Assembly (NCBI GenBank): GCA_023402395.1
Contig: JAEYGI010000072.1
Span: forward strand, 121,419-185,418
Length of the DNA: 64,000 nucleotides
From: Bacillota bacterium
Lineage (GTDB): Bacteria; Bacillota; UBA4882; UBA8346
Direction of reading: 5' to 3'
The notes under the pieces were generated by a model that saw only the letters and a list, made by a program, of their open reading frames with translations, did no database searches and was not told where the DNA came from. The position numbers and the translations under genes are program-made. Below are positions 19,848 to 28,444 of this stretch, piece by piece; the stretch's first letter is position 1, and each line of letters starts with the position of its first letter.

Positions 19848-20292
19848 ATGACCTATCCTCCGGCTCCTTCCCTGAGAAGGAAGGAGAGGTGATGTACGAA
19901 GGACGTATTGTGCAGGCGTGATCTTGGCTGGTTGACGGAATTGGATCTCGTTGTAGCAAGTATGCCAATGCCGGGATTCGGACACACTTCTCCCCAAAAA
20001 CCACTCTCCTTCCTCGCCAGGGCAATGTCAACAAGGGATGGTTACATATGTTGGTATTATTAAGCCGAATTCTGGGCTTAGACCTCTCTCTTGCTCTCCC
20101 CCGCGTGGGAGAGTAACCGATACCTTCGCGGTCCAAAGGCTTTTAGAGACCAGCGTCTAGGGTTACCCTTCCCTTGAATTGACTCCCTGGATCATCAGCT
20201 CTGGGGAAGGGCAAGGGTTAGGTCTGGAAAGTTCTACCACGATCCCTTGTTGACATTGCCTTGCCAGGGAAGGAACTGGGAGGATAGGTCAT
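19848..20292. repeat. outer inverted repeat enclosing a nested element
   Basis: The left arm 19848-19875 begins ATGACCTATCCTCC and continues to CCTTCCCTG. The right arm 20265-20292 is its near-perfect reverse complement (14 identical bases, then a 1-base gap and further match). The 445-bp interval has no convincing gene and contains the MITE-like element at 20023-20258. Upstream, 19777-19847 holds a TAGTTCCTGGT motif also seen near 40.0 kb. Confidence 0.6.
20023..20258 (+). mobile_element. MITE-like element, copy 1
   Basis: About 236 bp bounded by 17-bp perfect terminal inverted repeats, CAATGTCAACAAGGGAT, at 20023-20039 and (reversed) 20242-20258. The stretch 20133-20258 recurs in reverse orientation at 63874-64000 with a single one-base length difference. 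No transposase is encoded, so mobility would need help from elsewhere. I see no clear target duplication. Confidence 0.7.
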
Positions 20293-20389
20293 CTCTCCCG
20301 TATTGCCAACCAACAATCCGGCCTGTCTAAACTCCCGGACGGGCTCGGAAATTGTTTGTTTTTCCCGAAATAAGGATTTACGGCCGCGT

Positions 20390-20427
20390 AAAAAAGATCC
20401 CCCGGACTCCGGGGGAATACTTTTTTG
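20390..20427 (-). terminator. bidirectional terminator at the end of the glycerol operon
   Basis: TCCCCCGG pairs with CCGGGGGA across a 3-nt loop, flanked by six A and six T residues. On the minus strand it follows the DUF1667 gene by about 110 bp. A further inverted repeat (CCAAAACG ... CGTTTTGG, 20491-20521) lies between. Confidence 0.8.
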
Positions 20428-20533
20428 CCGAAAAAGATCAGTTTTTACCGTAAAAGCGAAGCGTGGAGCCTCCGGCAATTACTCCGGACACCAAAACGAT
20501 CCGATTGACGTCCCGTTTTGGAAACCCGGGAGT

Positions 20534-20899
20534 TTACTCCTGGTTCACCGTGGCGGTGGCGATGATATCGGCCCCTGTATCCAAAATATTGGCGAGAATC
20601 GCCTGGTGCCGTCCGACCGGAGCCGCCACCCGGGCGGCTTTGATCAGGTCCATGCAGGCCAGGAGCTTCTCTTTGGGGACCGGCCGGCTGGATCTGACCG
20701 CCACCAGCGGCGTGGAGCCGCCCTCCACCTTGACCGTGGAGGTCAGCAGCCGGAGCGGATGGGAGTATTCGTTCCGGGCGTGGGCTTCGCCGCGCTTACA
20801 TTGGTTGCCGGACACCGTGGCCACCTGGGCGCCGTCGCCGCTAACCCGGATCGAGCAGCCCACCGGGCAGACCGTACAAATAATCGTCTGTTCGCGCAT
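20534..20899 (-). CDS. DUF1667 protein, glycerol-dehydrogenase-associated
   Basis: 121-residue protein starting MREQTIICTVCPVGCSIRV, with a CxxCPxxC-like cluster and a fourth Cys in GNQCKRGEAHA, suggesting a bound iron-sulfur cluster or metal. DUF1667 proteins usually sit beside a GlpA-type glycerol-3-phosphate dehydrogenase and an FAD/NAD oxidoreductase, exactly as here (family knowledge). It is the last gene of the operon, 3 bp after the oxidoreductase. A role in passing electrons away from glycerol-3-phosphate is inferred. Confidence 0.88.
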   Translation of the reverse strand: MREQTIICTVCPVGCSIRVSGDGAQVATVSGNQCKRGEAHARNEYSHPLRLLTSTVKVEGGSTPLVAVRSSRPVPKEKLLACMDLIKAARVAAPVGRHQAILANILDTGADIIATATVNQE

Positions 20900-20902
20900 T
20901 GC

Positions 20903-22168
20903 CTATTCCTCCTTTACCGCGTCGATCCGGAGATCGTCGGCCTGCTGCTGGCCTTGGGCGGCGGAGAGAGTGACTGACTCCATCTCGCCGGGGTTGGCTT
21001 TGATCAGCCGCTTGGAAGCCAGTTCCCGGCCGCCGGCACTGAGCGTGATCCGGGCCTTCGTAATTGGCGCCTGCACCCGGAAGAAAAGCGTGACCTCCTC
21101 CAGGTCGTCGCCGATCCCGATCCGCTGGGGACAGATGTAACGGACTCCGTCGCCGGGGACCGTCTTCAGGGTCCGCGCCACCGGGAATTGTCCGCCATGG
21201 GCCAGCCGGGCGGCGTTCTTCCCGGCGACGCGGCTTTCCAGGGTGACGTTATCGACCAGATCGTTGACGTGAACCACATTGCCGCAAGCGAAGATACCCG
21301 GGACCGAGGTCTCCATCCGCTGGCTGACCGAAGGGCCGCCAGTGACCGGGTCCAGGGCGAGGCCGGTCTTTTTGGAGAGCTCGTTCTCGGGGATCAGGCC
21401 CACCGACAGCAGCAAGGTGTCGCATTCCAGGAATTGTTCGGTGCCGGGGACCGGCTGCAGCGATGGGTCTACGGCGGCGATGGTGACGCCTTCGACTCGG
21501 TTTCCGCCCTTGATATCAACGATGGTATGGGAGAGCAGCAGCGGAATGTTGAAATCCTCCAGGCATTGGACCCGGTTGCGGGTGAGCCCGGTCAGATAGG
21601 GCGAGATCTCGACCACCGCCGCCACCCGGGAGCCTTCCAGCGTGAGGCGGCGGGCCATAATCATCCCGATATCCCCGGAGCCGAGGATCACCACGTTCCT
21701 GCCGACCATATACCCTTGAATATTGATGAGGCGCTGGGCCGAGCCGGCGGTGAAGATCCCGGCGGGCCGGCCGCCCGGAATTCCCAGGTTGCCCCGGGTC
21801 CGTTCCCGGCAGCCCATGGCCAGCACAATCGCCTTGGCCGCGACCTTGACCAGGCCGAGGCTGGGGCTGACGCAGGTAATGGTCTTTTCGGCCGAAACCG
21901 ACAGCACCATCGCCTCCAGTAACGACTCGACCCCCAGCCGGCCGGCATCCTCGATGAACCGTCCGGCATACTCGGGACCGGTCAGCTCCTGGTTGAACAG
22001 TTTTAATCCGAAGCCAGGATGGATGCACTGCTGCAAAATCCCACCCAGCGACTTGTCGCGTTCAATGATCAGCACCTTCGCCGCGCCTTCCTCTCGGGCG
22101 GCGACGGCGGCCGCCAGCCCGGCGGGTCCGCCGCCGATGACGGCGACATCGCATTCGATCGTTCTCAT
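20903..22168 (-). CDS. FAD/NAD-dependent oxidoreductase of the glycerol operon
   Basis: 421-residue pyridine-nucleotide-disulfide-type oxidoreductase. The N-terminal Rossmann motif DVAVIGGGPAGLAAA binds FAD, a second glycine-rich motif VVILGSGDIGMIMARR binds NAD(P), and VPGIFACGNVVHVNDLVD is the distal FAD motif. The start is the ATG at 22168, preceded by AAAGGGG; the frame is open much further upstream, but that extension is a shadow of the next gene. Sandwiched between the G3P dehydrogenase and DUF1667, it probably forms a soluble complex moving electrons from glycerol-3-phosphate to another carrier. Confidence 0.9.
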   Translation of the reverse strand: MRTIECDVAVIGGGPAGLAAAVAAREEGAAKVLIIERDKSLGGILQQCIHPGFGLKLFNQELTGPEYAGRFIEDAGRLGVESLLEAMVLSVSAEKTITCVSPSLGLVKVAAKAIVLAMGCRERTRGNLGIPGGRPAGIFTAGSAQRLINIQGYMVGRNVVILGSGDIGMIMARRLTLEGSRVAAVVEISPYLTGLTRNRVQCLEDFNIPLLLSHTIVDIKGGNRVEGVTIAAVDPSLQPVPGTEQFLECDTLLLSVGLIPENELSKKTGLALDPVTGGPSVSQRMETSVPGIFACGNVVHVNDLVDNVTLESRVAGKNAARLAHGGQFPVARTLKTVPGDGVRYICPQRIGIGDDLEEVTLFFRVQAPITKARITLSAGGRELASKRLIKANPGEMESVTLSAAQGQQQADDLRIDAVKEE

Positions 22169-22215
22169 AGCGCACCCCTTTGTTTGGATTGGACAATCAC
22201 GGCACGGCCGAGACG

Positions 22216-23658
22216 TCAGCCCCGGAGTTCGGCAACAACCAGCTCCGAACCGGGCTGGTGTTTGGGCACGGCTTGGGCCGGAATTTTCAGTTCGCGGGCG
22301 AGAATCTCCAGGATCCGTGGGCCGCAGAACCCGCCGCCGCAGCGCCCCATGCCGGCCCGGACCCGGCGTTTGACGCCGTCCATGGACCGGGCGCCGACCG
22401 GGCGGTGGATGGCCGCGACGATTTCGGCCTCGGTCACGGTCTCGCAACGGCAGATGACCCGGGCGTAGCGGGGATCCTCGTTGATCAGCCGGTCCTGTTC
22501 AGCTTCGGAGAGTTCGGCGAATTTGGTGATCCCGGTCCGGCTCGGATTGAAGTTCAAATCGGGCTTGAGCTCCAGCCCCTGAACGGCCAGCAGGTGGGCC
22601 ACGTACTTGGCGATGGCCAGGGATGAGGTCACGCCGGTGGAGCGGATGCCCGAAATGTTGATGAACCCGGCCAAATCGTCATAGACGTCCAAATGATAGC
22701 CCTCCGGGGTCCGGTTGGGCCGGAGGCCGCAGTATTCGGTGATCGCGTCCCGCTCGTTCATTCTGGGCACCAGCTTGCGGACGCCTTCGGCCACTTCGCG
22801 GAGTCCGGCGCGGGTAACGGCTTTATCGGTCTTATCCTCCAGTTCCTCGGCGGTGGGGCCGACCAGCAGGTTGCCGTGAACCGTGGGGCAGATCAGCTTG
22901 CCCTTGGTCAGCTTGGTCGGGATCGGCAAAATGATCGAAGCGAGCCGGTACGGCGTGTTCCGGTCGAGGATATAGAACTGGCCCTTGCGGGGGTTGACTT
23001 TAAAACCGCATTTGCCGGCCAGTTCGGCGAGGTGGTCGGAGTAAAGCCCGGTCGCGTTGATCACGTATTTGGCTTTGATCGCGCCATTGCTGGTCCGGAC
23101 CCCCTGAATCCGCCCGGTGTCGCTGACAATGCCGGTGACTTCGGTGGCCAGCAGAAAGCGGACGCCGTTGACCGCGGCGTTTTCGGCCTGGGCCACTACC
23201 AGTAGGAAGGGGTCGATGATGCTCTCCCGCGGAATATAGAGCCCGCCGAGAACCTCCGGGGCGACCTCCGGCTCCATGGCCCGGATCCGCTCGGCGCTCA
23301 GGAAGCTGACGTCATAGACTTTATTTTTGAAGGCTTTCTCCTGGATCGGACCGAGCTCGGCGAACTGGTCCGGGTTGACGGCCGGCAGGATGGCGCCGAT
23401 GCGCTTGAACGGAATGTCAAGCTCGCGGCAGAGATGATCGTACATGGGGTTGGCGGTCACCACCAATTGTGATTCGAGCGTGCCGGGCGAGGCGTCGAAG
23501 CCGGTATGGATGATGGCGCTGTTGGACTTGGAGGCGTCGCCGCCCACGTCTTCGTTTTTATCGACGACCACGACATCCAGCCGGTAGCGGGAGAGTTCCC
23601 GGGCGATGGCCGTGCCGACGGCGCCGGCGCCGATAATCAGAACATCGGTTTCAAGCAT
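22216..23658 (-). CDS. GlpA-type FAD-dependent glycerol-3-phosphate dehydrogenase with BFD [2Fe-2S] domain
   Basis: Oxidises glycerol-3-phosphate to dihydroxyacetone phosphate. The 480-residue protein starts MLETDVLIIGAGAVGTAIARE (FAD Rossmann fold), continues through a DAO-type domain, and ends with a BFD-like [2Fe-2S] domain (VICRCETVTEAEI ... GRCGGGFCGPRI). The ATG at 23658 has AAAGGAG about 9 bp upstream. It follows glpK by 52 bp. The extra iron-sulfur domain is typical of anaerobic, soluble-partner versions rather than quinone-linked GlpD. Confidence 0.92.
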   Translation of the reverse strand: MLETDVLIIGAGAVGTAIARELSRYRLDVVVVDKNEDVGGDASKSNSAIIHTGFDASPGTLESQLVVTANPMYDHLCRELDIPFKRIGAILPAVNPDQFAELGPIQEKAFKNKVYDVSFLSAERIRAMEPEVAPEVLGGLYIPRESIIDPFLLVVAQAENAAVNGVRFLLATEVTGIVSDTGRIQGVRTSNGAIKAKYVINATGLYSDHLAELAGKCGFKVNPRKGQFYILDRNTPYRLASIILPIPTKLTKGKLICPTVHGNLLVGPTAEELEDKTDKAVTRAGLREVAEGVRKLVPRMNERDAITEYCGLRPNRTPEGYHLDVYDDLAGFINISGIRSTGVTSSLAIAKYVAHLLAVQGLELKPDLNFNPSRTGITKFAELSEAEQDRLINEDPRYARVICRCETVTEAEIVAAIHRPVGARSMDGVKRRVRAGMGRCGGGFCGPRILEILARELKIPAQAVPKHQPGSELVVAELRG

Positions 23659-23710
23659 TGCCGCTTGCTCCTTTCGTGAACTGCGGGTTGCAATTTCGTT
23701 TGACATCGTT

Positions 23711-25207
23711 TTATTTCTCAATCCAGGCCTTGGACCGCTCCACCGCCCGACGCCATTGATAGAGCCGGGACTCCCGCTCGTCCTCGCTCATACGCGGCTC
23801 GTAACGGCAGCGCAACTTCCAGTTGGCGGCCACCTCGTCGGGGGACTTGAAATCGCCCAGGCCCATGGCGGCCAGATAAGCGGCTCCCAGGGCGGTGGTT
23901 TCGTTGATCACCGGCACGTCGACCGGGATCCCGAGAATGTCGGCTTGGAACTGCATCAGAAACCGGTTGACCACCGCGCCGCCGTCGACCCGCATCACCG
24001 TCACCGGGATGCCGGAATCCTTCCGCATCGCGTCCAGGTTGTCCTTGACCAGATAGGCGATGGATTCCAGCGTGGCCCGGACCAGGTGAGCCCGGCTGGT
24101 GCCGCCGGTGATGCCGATCATCATTCCCCGGGCGTACTGATCCCAGTGAGGCGCGGCCAGACCTACGAAGGCGGGCACGAAATAGACGCCGCCGCTATCG
24201 GGGACCGACAGCGCCAGGGCCTCGGTCTCGGCCGCGTTGTCGATGATCTTGATCCCGTCGCGCAGCCATTGCACGGCCGCGCCGGTGATGTAAACCCCGC
24301 CGTCCAGGGCGAAGGTGAGCTTGCGTTCCAGTCCCCAGGCGATGGTGGTCAGCAGGCCGTTGGGAGAGAAGACCGGCTGGTCGCCGGTGTTCATCAACAT
24401 GAAACAGCCTGTTCCGTACGTGGTTTTGATGGTTCCCGGTCTGGAGCAGGCCTGGCCGAACAGGGCCGCTTGCTGGTCGACGACGGACCCGGAGATCGGG
24501 ACCGCGGCCCCGAAAAACGCATCGGGATCGGTGATTCCAAAAACCGCGGCGCTATCGGCAATCTCCGGCAGAAGGTCACCGGGGATGGCCAACTGGTCCA
24601 GAATCTCCCGGTCCCACCGGCCGGTGTGGATGTTCAGCAGCATGGTCCGGGAAGCGGTCGAGTAATCGGTGACGTGAACCTTGCCGCCGGTCAGCTTCCA
24701 GATCAGCCAGGTGTCGAGGGTGCCGGCCAGCAGTTCGCCGTTGGCAGCCTTCTCCCTGGCCCCGGGGACTTGATCCAGGATCCAGCGGATCTTGGTGGCT
24801 GAAAAATAAGCGTCCACCACCAGCCCGGTTTTTTCCCGGATCATGCCGCCGCAGCCTGCGGCGAGTTCGTCGGCGGCCGCGGCGGTGCGACGGTCCTGCC
24901 AGACAATGGCGTTATAAAGGGGAATGCCGGTGCGGCGATCCCAGATCATGACCGTTTCCCCCTGATTATCAATGCCGATGCAGCGCAGATCGGCGGCGGA
25001 AAGCCCCCCGGACTGCAAAGCCGCGGCCACGGTCTCCCGGACCCGCTCCCAGATCTCCAGCGGGTCATGTTCGACCCAGCTTGGCTGGGGATAGATCTGG
25101 GTATGCTCCCGGTAGCCGCTGGCGACGATATTCCAGTTCTGGTCGAGGACCAAGGCCGTGGTGCCGGTGGTCCCCTGGTCGATTCCCAAATAATACTTGC
25201 CTGTCAA
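23711..25207 (-). CDS. glpK: glycerol kinase
   Basis: Phosphorylates glycerol with ATP, trapping it in the cell. The 498-residue protein has FGGY-family signatures: YYLGIDQGTTGTTALVLD at the N-terminus, WVEHDPLEIW, TIKTTYGTGCFMLMNTG and the C-terminal VDGGAVVNRFLMQFQADILG. It starts at a TTG at 25207 with AAAGGGG upstream. It is the first gene of the catabolic operon; the DeoR regulator gene lies 158 bp upstream on the same strand. Confidence 0.97.
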   Translation of the reverse strand: MTGKYYLGIDQGTTGTTALVLDQNWNIVASGYREHTQIYPQPSWVEHDPLEIWERVRETVAAALQSGGLSAADLRCIGIDNQGETVMIWDRRTGIPLYNAIVWQDRRTAAAADELAAGCGGMIREKTGLVVDAYFSATKIRWILDQVPGAREKAANGELLAGTLDTWLIWKLTGGKVHVTDYSTASRTMLLNIHTGRWDREILDQLAIPGDLLPEIADSAAVFGITDPDAFFGAAVPISGSVVDQQAALFGQACSRPGTIKTTYGTGCFMLMNTGDQPVFSPNGLLTTIAWGLERKLTFALDGGVYITGAAVQWLRDGIKIIDNAAETEALALSVPDSGGVYFVPAFVGLAAPHWDQYARGMMIGITGGTSRAHLVRATLESIAYLVKDNLDAMRKDSGIPVTVMRVDGGAVVNRFLMQFQADILGIPVDVPVINETTALGAAYLAAMGLGDFKSPDEVAANWKLRCRYEPRMSEDERESRLYQWRRAVERSKAWIEK

Positions 25208-25305
25208 CGCTATCGACCCCTTTACTTCGAGTAGGCGGTCCGGGGAAGCAACGTCCCTGACATCGCCTTTATTATATCAAATAAGTTGCAAAAATGCTGT
25301 TAATA

Positions 25306-25343
25306 TTCCACAAAATATACTAAAAATATAGTAATAAATCCAA
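25306..25343 (-). promoter_or_regulatory. A/T-rich conserved site upstream of glpK, shared with the APC permease
   Basis: A 38-bp sequence beginning TTCCACAAAATATA matches 31 of 38 positions at 27989-28026, upstream of the permease gene. Inside it, TACTA and TAGTA form a palindrome across 6 bp (25318-25333). It lies about 100 bp before the glpK start. A TATAAT (reverse strand, 25276-25271) nearer the gene could be the -10 box. Confidence 0.55.
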
Positions 25344-25365
25344 CTCAAAACGTAAAAAAAATTAA

Positions 25366-26136
25366 TCAGCCTGGCTTCGGAGCGACCACCAATTGCACCG
25401 GAGCCTCCTTGAACTGTTGGACCGCTTTGGCTGGAATCCGCCAATCGGTGATCAGGATGTCGATCTCGCTCAGTTCGCAGACTTTGGTGAAGGCGCTGCT
25501 CTCGAATTTGCTATAATCGGCCACGCAGATCACCTGCTCGGCGACGTTAATCATTTCCTTGCGGACATAGGCCTCGTCCACATGATAATCGGTGATTCCG
25601 TTCTTGAGGGAGACGCCGCCGGCGCCGATGAGCGCTTTGTCGACCCGGAAATGCCGTAAAAACTCGATGGCCAGAAACCCGGAGGTGGCGTAATCGCCCG
25701 GCCGGAGTTGGCCACCGACCAGAAAGACCCGGTTGGATGGGTTTTTGATCAACTCCATGGCCACGGGAAAGGCATTGGTCAGGATGGTCAATTCCTGCTT
25801 GACGCTCAGCGCTTTGGCCACTTCCAGGGTGGTGGTGCCCAGATCGATGGCGATGGTGTCCCGGTCATTGACGAAGTCCAGGACCGTGGCGGCAATGGCG
25901 TTTTTCTCGGCCAGATGCAGCACTTCCCGGCTGGAATAAGCGGGTTCGACTCCCTTGGGGGTGTTGCGTATGGCGCCGCCGTAGACCCGTTTCAGGAAAC
26001 CCTGTTGTTCGAGGATTTCCAGGTCGCGGCGGGTGGTTTCGATCGAGACCCCGAACTCCTTCATTAGTTCGGGAACCTTAACGATGCCCCGGGCATTTAC
26101 CAGCTTGACGATGCGGTCGTGCCGTTCCTGGATCAT
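25366..26136 (-). CDS. DeoR-family regulator (GlpR-like)
   Basis: 256-residue repressor with an N-terminal DeoR helix-turn-helix (VKVPELMKEFGVSIETTRRDL, residues about 20-40, then GFLKRVYGGA) and a C-terminal sugar-phosphate-binding DeoRC domain (DTIAIDLGTTTLEVAKAL, FLVGGQLRPG, KALIGAGGVS). I place the start at the ATG at 26136, 8 bp after AAAGGTGG; a GTG at 26148 is also in frame. Its position directly before glpK suggests glycerol-3-phosphate as ligand (inference). A consensus promoter lies 50 bp upstream. Confidence 0.92.
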   Translation of the reverse strand: MIQERHDRIVKLVNARGIVKVPELMKEFGVSIETTRRDLEILEQQGFLKRVYGGAIRNTPKGVEPAYSSREVLHLAEKNAIAATVLDFVNDRDTIAIDLGTTTLEVAKALSVKQELTILTNAFPVAMELIKNPSNRVFLVGGQLRPGDYATSGFLAIEFLRHFRVDKALIGAGGVSLKNGITDYHVDEAYVRKEMINVAEQVICVADYSKFESSAFTKVCELSEIDILITDWRIPAKAVQQFKEAPVQLVVAPKPG

Positions 26137-26182
26137 GGGCGATGCCACCTTTGATAAGATATGTCATAAACTTCTTACGTCT

Positions 26183-26211
26183 ATACTATTGAATGGCCGG
26201 GCGATTGTCAA
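26183..26211 (-). promoter_or_regulatory. sigma-A promoter of the DeoR regulator gene
   Basis: On the minus strand: TTGACA (26211-26206), a 17-bp spacer, TAGTAT (26188-26183). Near-consensus in sequence and spacing. Confidence 0.85.
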
Positions 26212-26253
26212 GAAAACCGGGCAATTCGGCTGACAAATACTAGCGGGATCCGG

Positions 26254-26296
26254 AAAAAGTTACCTGTAACCGCTTAAATGAACGGTTACAGGTAAC
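26254..26296 (-). terminator. terminator of the APC permease gene
   Basis: Perfect 14-bp inverted repeat (GTTACCTGTAACCG at 26259-26272, CGGTTACAGGTAAC at 26283-26296) with a 10-nt loop. Reading the minus strand, a run of five T follows the stem. It lies 42 bp after the permease stop. Confidence 0.88.
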
Positions 26297-26338
26297 AATA
26301 CGATGGGAACGGTTCGACGCCAGGGGCGTCCGCTATTT

Positions 26339-27787
26339 TCAGGTAAAGATGTTTTGCCTGACTTCCTCGCTGCTGGTCGTGGCATGGATTTTACGCTTGA
26401 AATAACCAAAGTATAGCAGGACGCCCAGAATGACAATGCCTACATTGAGCAGAGTCGCGGTATGGAAGGTTTCCGGAATGGTCAGAATGCCGATTCCGAA
26501 GAGCAGCCACAAAATGGCCAGACCAATGACGGGAATCGCAAACTTACCCAGATTGAAGCCGCCAGGGCGAAATTTGATTTTATGGCGGACCGTCGCGTAA
26601 CTGACCACGGTAATCAGGTAATAGGTCGCGGGCAGCACCGAAGCGGCCACGGCCAGAATGGTGATGGATGAAGCGAAATAGATGGACAAAAGCCCCAGGA
26701 TCCACAACAGGATGCAGGACGGAATCGGAGTGCAGGTTTTCGGATGGACCTTTTTAAAGAGGCCGCTGGCGAAGAAAGCGTCATCGCGGGCCATGACATA
26801 AACGATGCGGGTGGCCGAGGTCGAGCAGATCAAGCCGCAGGCAAAGATGGAAATGATAATGATCACCATAAAGATTTTGGAGACCGCCAGGCCCAGGTTG
26901 GACTCGATGATCAGCGCAATGGGACTGGCTGCCTTGAGCACCGCAGCCATGTCTGGAATCGCCCAAGAGACGGCGATCAGGAACAAAGTACCGAAGATGC
27001 CGCTGAGCAGGACCGAAAGAATAATAGCTTTTGGAACGGTTTTACTGGCGTCTTTGGTCTCCTCGCTGAGGTTGGCCGATACTTCAAATCCGACCAGGGT
27101 ATAGAGGCCAATCAGTGAAGCCATGGCAAAGCCGAGCAGTTGCGAGCCGTTCGGAGGGGCGCTGGCGGCCTGGGCCAAGTTGGCGACGGGCATTCCTTTG
27201 GCAAAGGCAATTACCAGCAAAATGACCGTGAGCCCGATAATCCCCAGCGTCTCGGTATAAACTGCCATATTATTGATGGCCCCGGCGATTTTGATGCTGG
27301 TAATGTTGAGCGCGATTTGCACGGTCAGGGCGGCCATTACGATTAACATCAGATTGGTGGGCGAAGGGTCGATCCCGAACAGTTCGGCCACAATCGGGGC
27401 TAGTGCGGCGTCGATGGACGGAGTGACGATAAACAGGAAACAAAACGAGACCCACCCGGTAAACCAGCCCAGTCCGGGGTTGGTCAGGGTCTTGACCCAT
27501 TGATAGGAATAACCGGCGATGGGAATCACCCCGGCGATTTCCGCGAAGACCAGTGCGATCAGCAACTGGCCGATGGCCACCAGCGGCCAGGTCCAGATGC
27601 CGGCGGTTCCCGCGTTGCCGAGCACGAATCCGTAATTTAGAAAAATGCCGGTTGTGATCGATATAGCCGAAAAAGCGGCGGCGAATGAACCGAACAATTT
27701 GAAAGACCGCTTCAATTCCTGCTTGTAATTGAAGCTTTTCATGATTTGGCTGTCGTCATGCGTGGCGTCATGGCTGTGAGAAACCAT
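26339..27787 (-). CDS. APC-family amino acid / amine permease
   Basis: 482-residue polytopic carrier with about 12 membrane segments. The N-terminus (LKRSFKLFGSFAAAFSAISITTGIF) and the SEETKDASKTVPKAI loop are typical of the amino acid-choline transporter branch of the APC superfamily. The start at 27787 has GGAGGT 7 bp upstream. It is a single-gene unit with its own terminator. Substrate unknown; sharing a 38-bp upstream site with glpK suggests joint control with glycerol use and hence perhaps an ethanolamine-, choline- or GABA-like substrate (weak inference). Confidence 0.88.
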   Translation of the reverse strand: MVSHSHDATHDDSQIMKSFNYKQELKRSFKLFGSFAAAFSAISITTGIFLNYGFVLGNAGTAGIWTWPLVAIGQLLIALVFAEIAGVIPIAGYSYQWVKTLTNPGLGWFTGWVSFCFLFIVTPSIDAALAPIVAELFGIDPSPTNLMLIVMAALTVQIALNITSIKIAGAINNMAVYTETLGIIGLTVILLVIAFAKGMPVANLAQAASAPPNGSQLLGFAMASLIGLYTLVGFEVSANLSEETKDASKTVPKAIILSVLLSGIFGTLFLIAVSWAIPDMAAVLKAASPIALIIESNLGLAVSKIFMVIIIISIFACGLICSTSATRIVYVMARDDAFFASGLFKKVHPKTCTPIPSCILLWILGLLSIYFASSITILAVAASVLPATYYLITVVSYATVRHKIKFRPGGFNLGKFAIPVIGLAILWLLFGIGILTIPETFHTATLLNVGIVILGVLLYFGYFKRKIHATTSSEEVRQNIFT

Positions 27788-27988
27788 TTTTTTACCTCCA
27801 GTTCATTTCAAAATCGATGCGGTGCGTGAAAAAGCTCATCAAGAACATTGAAGTCGTCGGCTATTGCTCACCTCCGGCATACTCAGTTGGCCGTCGCGGG
27901 CGAAACGGGTACTTTTAAAAGTGCGGTTTATAGTGGTGTAAGGTAATATAACATTATAATAACAGCTTTCGAAAATATTGCAAGAAAA

Positions 27989-28026
27989 ATCCACAAAATA
28001 TAATAGAAAAATAGTAACAAAAGCAA
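27989..28026 (-). promoter_or_regulatory. second copy of the shared A/T-rich site, upstream of the APC permease
   Basis: ATCCACAAAATATAATAG and the next 20 bp match the site before glpK at 31 of 38 positions. On the minus strand a TTGCAA (27983-27978) and TATAAT (27958-27953, spacer 19) follow and could be the permease promoter. The rest of 27788-28155 is AT-rich with no gene. Confidence 0.55.
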
Positions 28027-28155
28027 TTAATATTGTATGAATTACACAATAGATTAGACATAAGAATAGAAGCAAGTGGTAATAAAAAATGTGGCAGTGA
28101 GACTTTTTAAATCTTGTTATATAGATGTTAGCTTTGTTGAAGCGGAGAGGCATCA

Positions 28156-28184
28156 AAAAAACGCCTTTTGACAAGGTGTTTTTT
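28156..28184 (-). terminator. bidirectional hairpin terminator
   Basis: AAAAAACGCCTT pairs with AAGGTGTTTTTT (one G-T pair) around a 5-nt loop. On the minus strand it follows the small membrane ORF at 28235-28408 by about 50 bp. Confidence 0.75.
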
Positions 28185-28234
28185 GAAAATCTGGCGCGGT
28201 CTAGGAACTGGATCGCGAGCGGTTTTCGCCCTAA

Positions 28235-28408
28235 TCAGGACCGGCGGGACCGGAAGCGCTGGTAAAGCCAACCGGCTCCGGCCAGCAGCGCCGGATACAA
28301 TCCCGCCCAGCCGGTGATCCCGTAAACCGCGACACATACGGACAGGGAAATTGTGGCACAGATCCGGCCGGATCGAGAGTCTTTGAGGAGTTTCACGGCA
28401 GATGCCAT
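28235..28408 (-). CDS. possible small membrane protein (57 aa)
   Basis: Unrecognised. The product starts MASAVKLLKDSRSGRI, then a hydrophobic stretch of about 30 residues (two short membrane segments) and a basic end RFRSRRS. SD support is weak (AAAGG). In its favour, a hairpin terminator follows in the right orientation. Against it, it abuts a trpS remnant and could itself be a gene fragment. The longer open frame to 28546 is antisense to that remnant and was not used. Confidence 0.3.
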   Translation of the reverse strand: MASAVKLLKDSRSGRICATISLSVCVAVYGITGWAGLYPALLAGAGWLYQRFRSRRS

Positions 28409-28444
28409 TAGGCCTTTGATGCCGGCGAGGCCGGGAATGCCGGG

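Noticed and set aside
22169..22447. N-terminal extension of the FAD oxidoreductase
   Set aside because: Arg/Pro-rich shadow of the dehydrogenase gene; the Rossmann motif starts right after the ATG at 22168.
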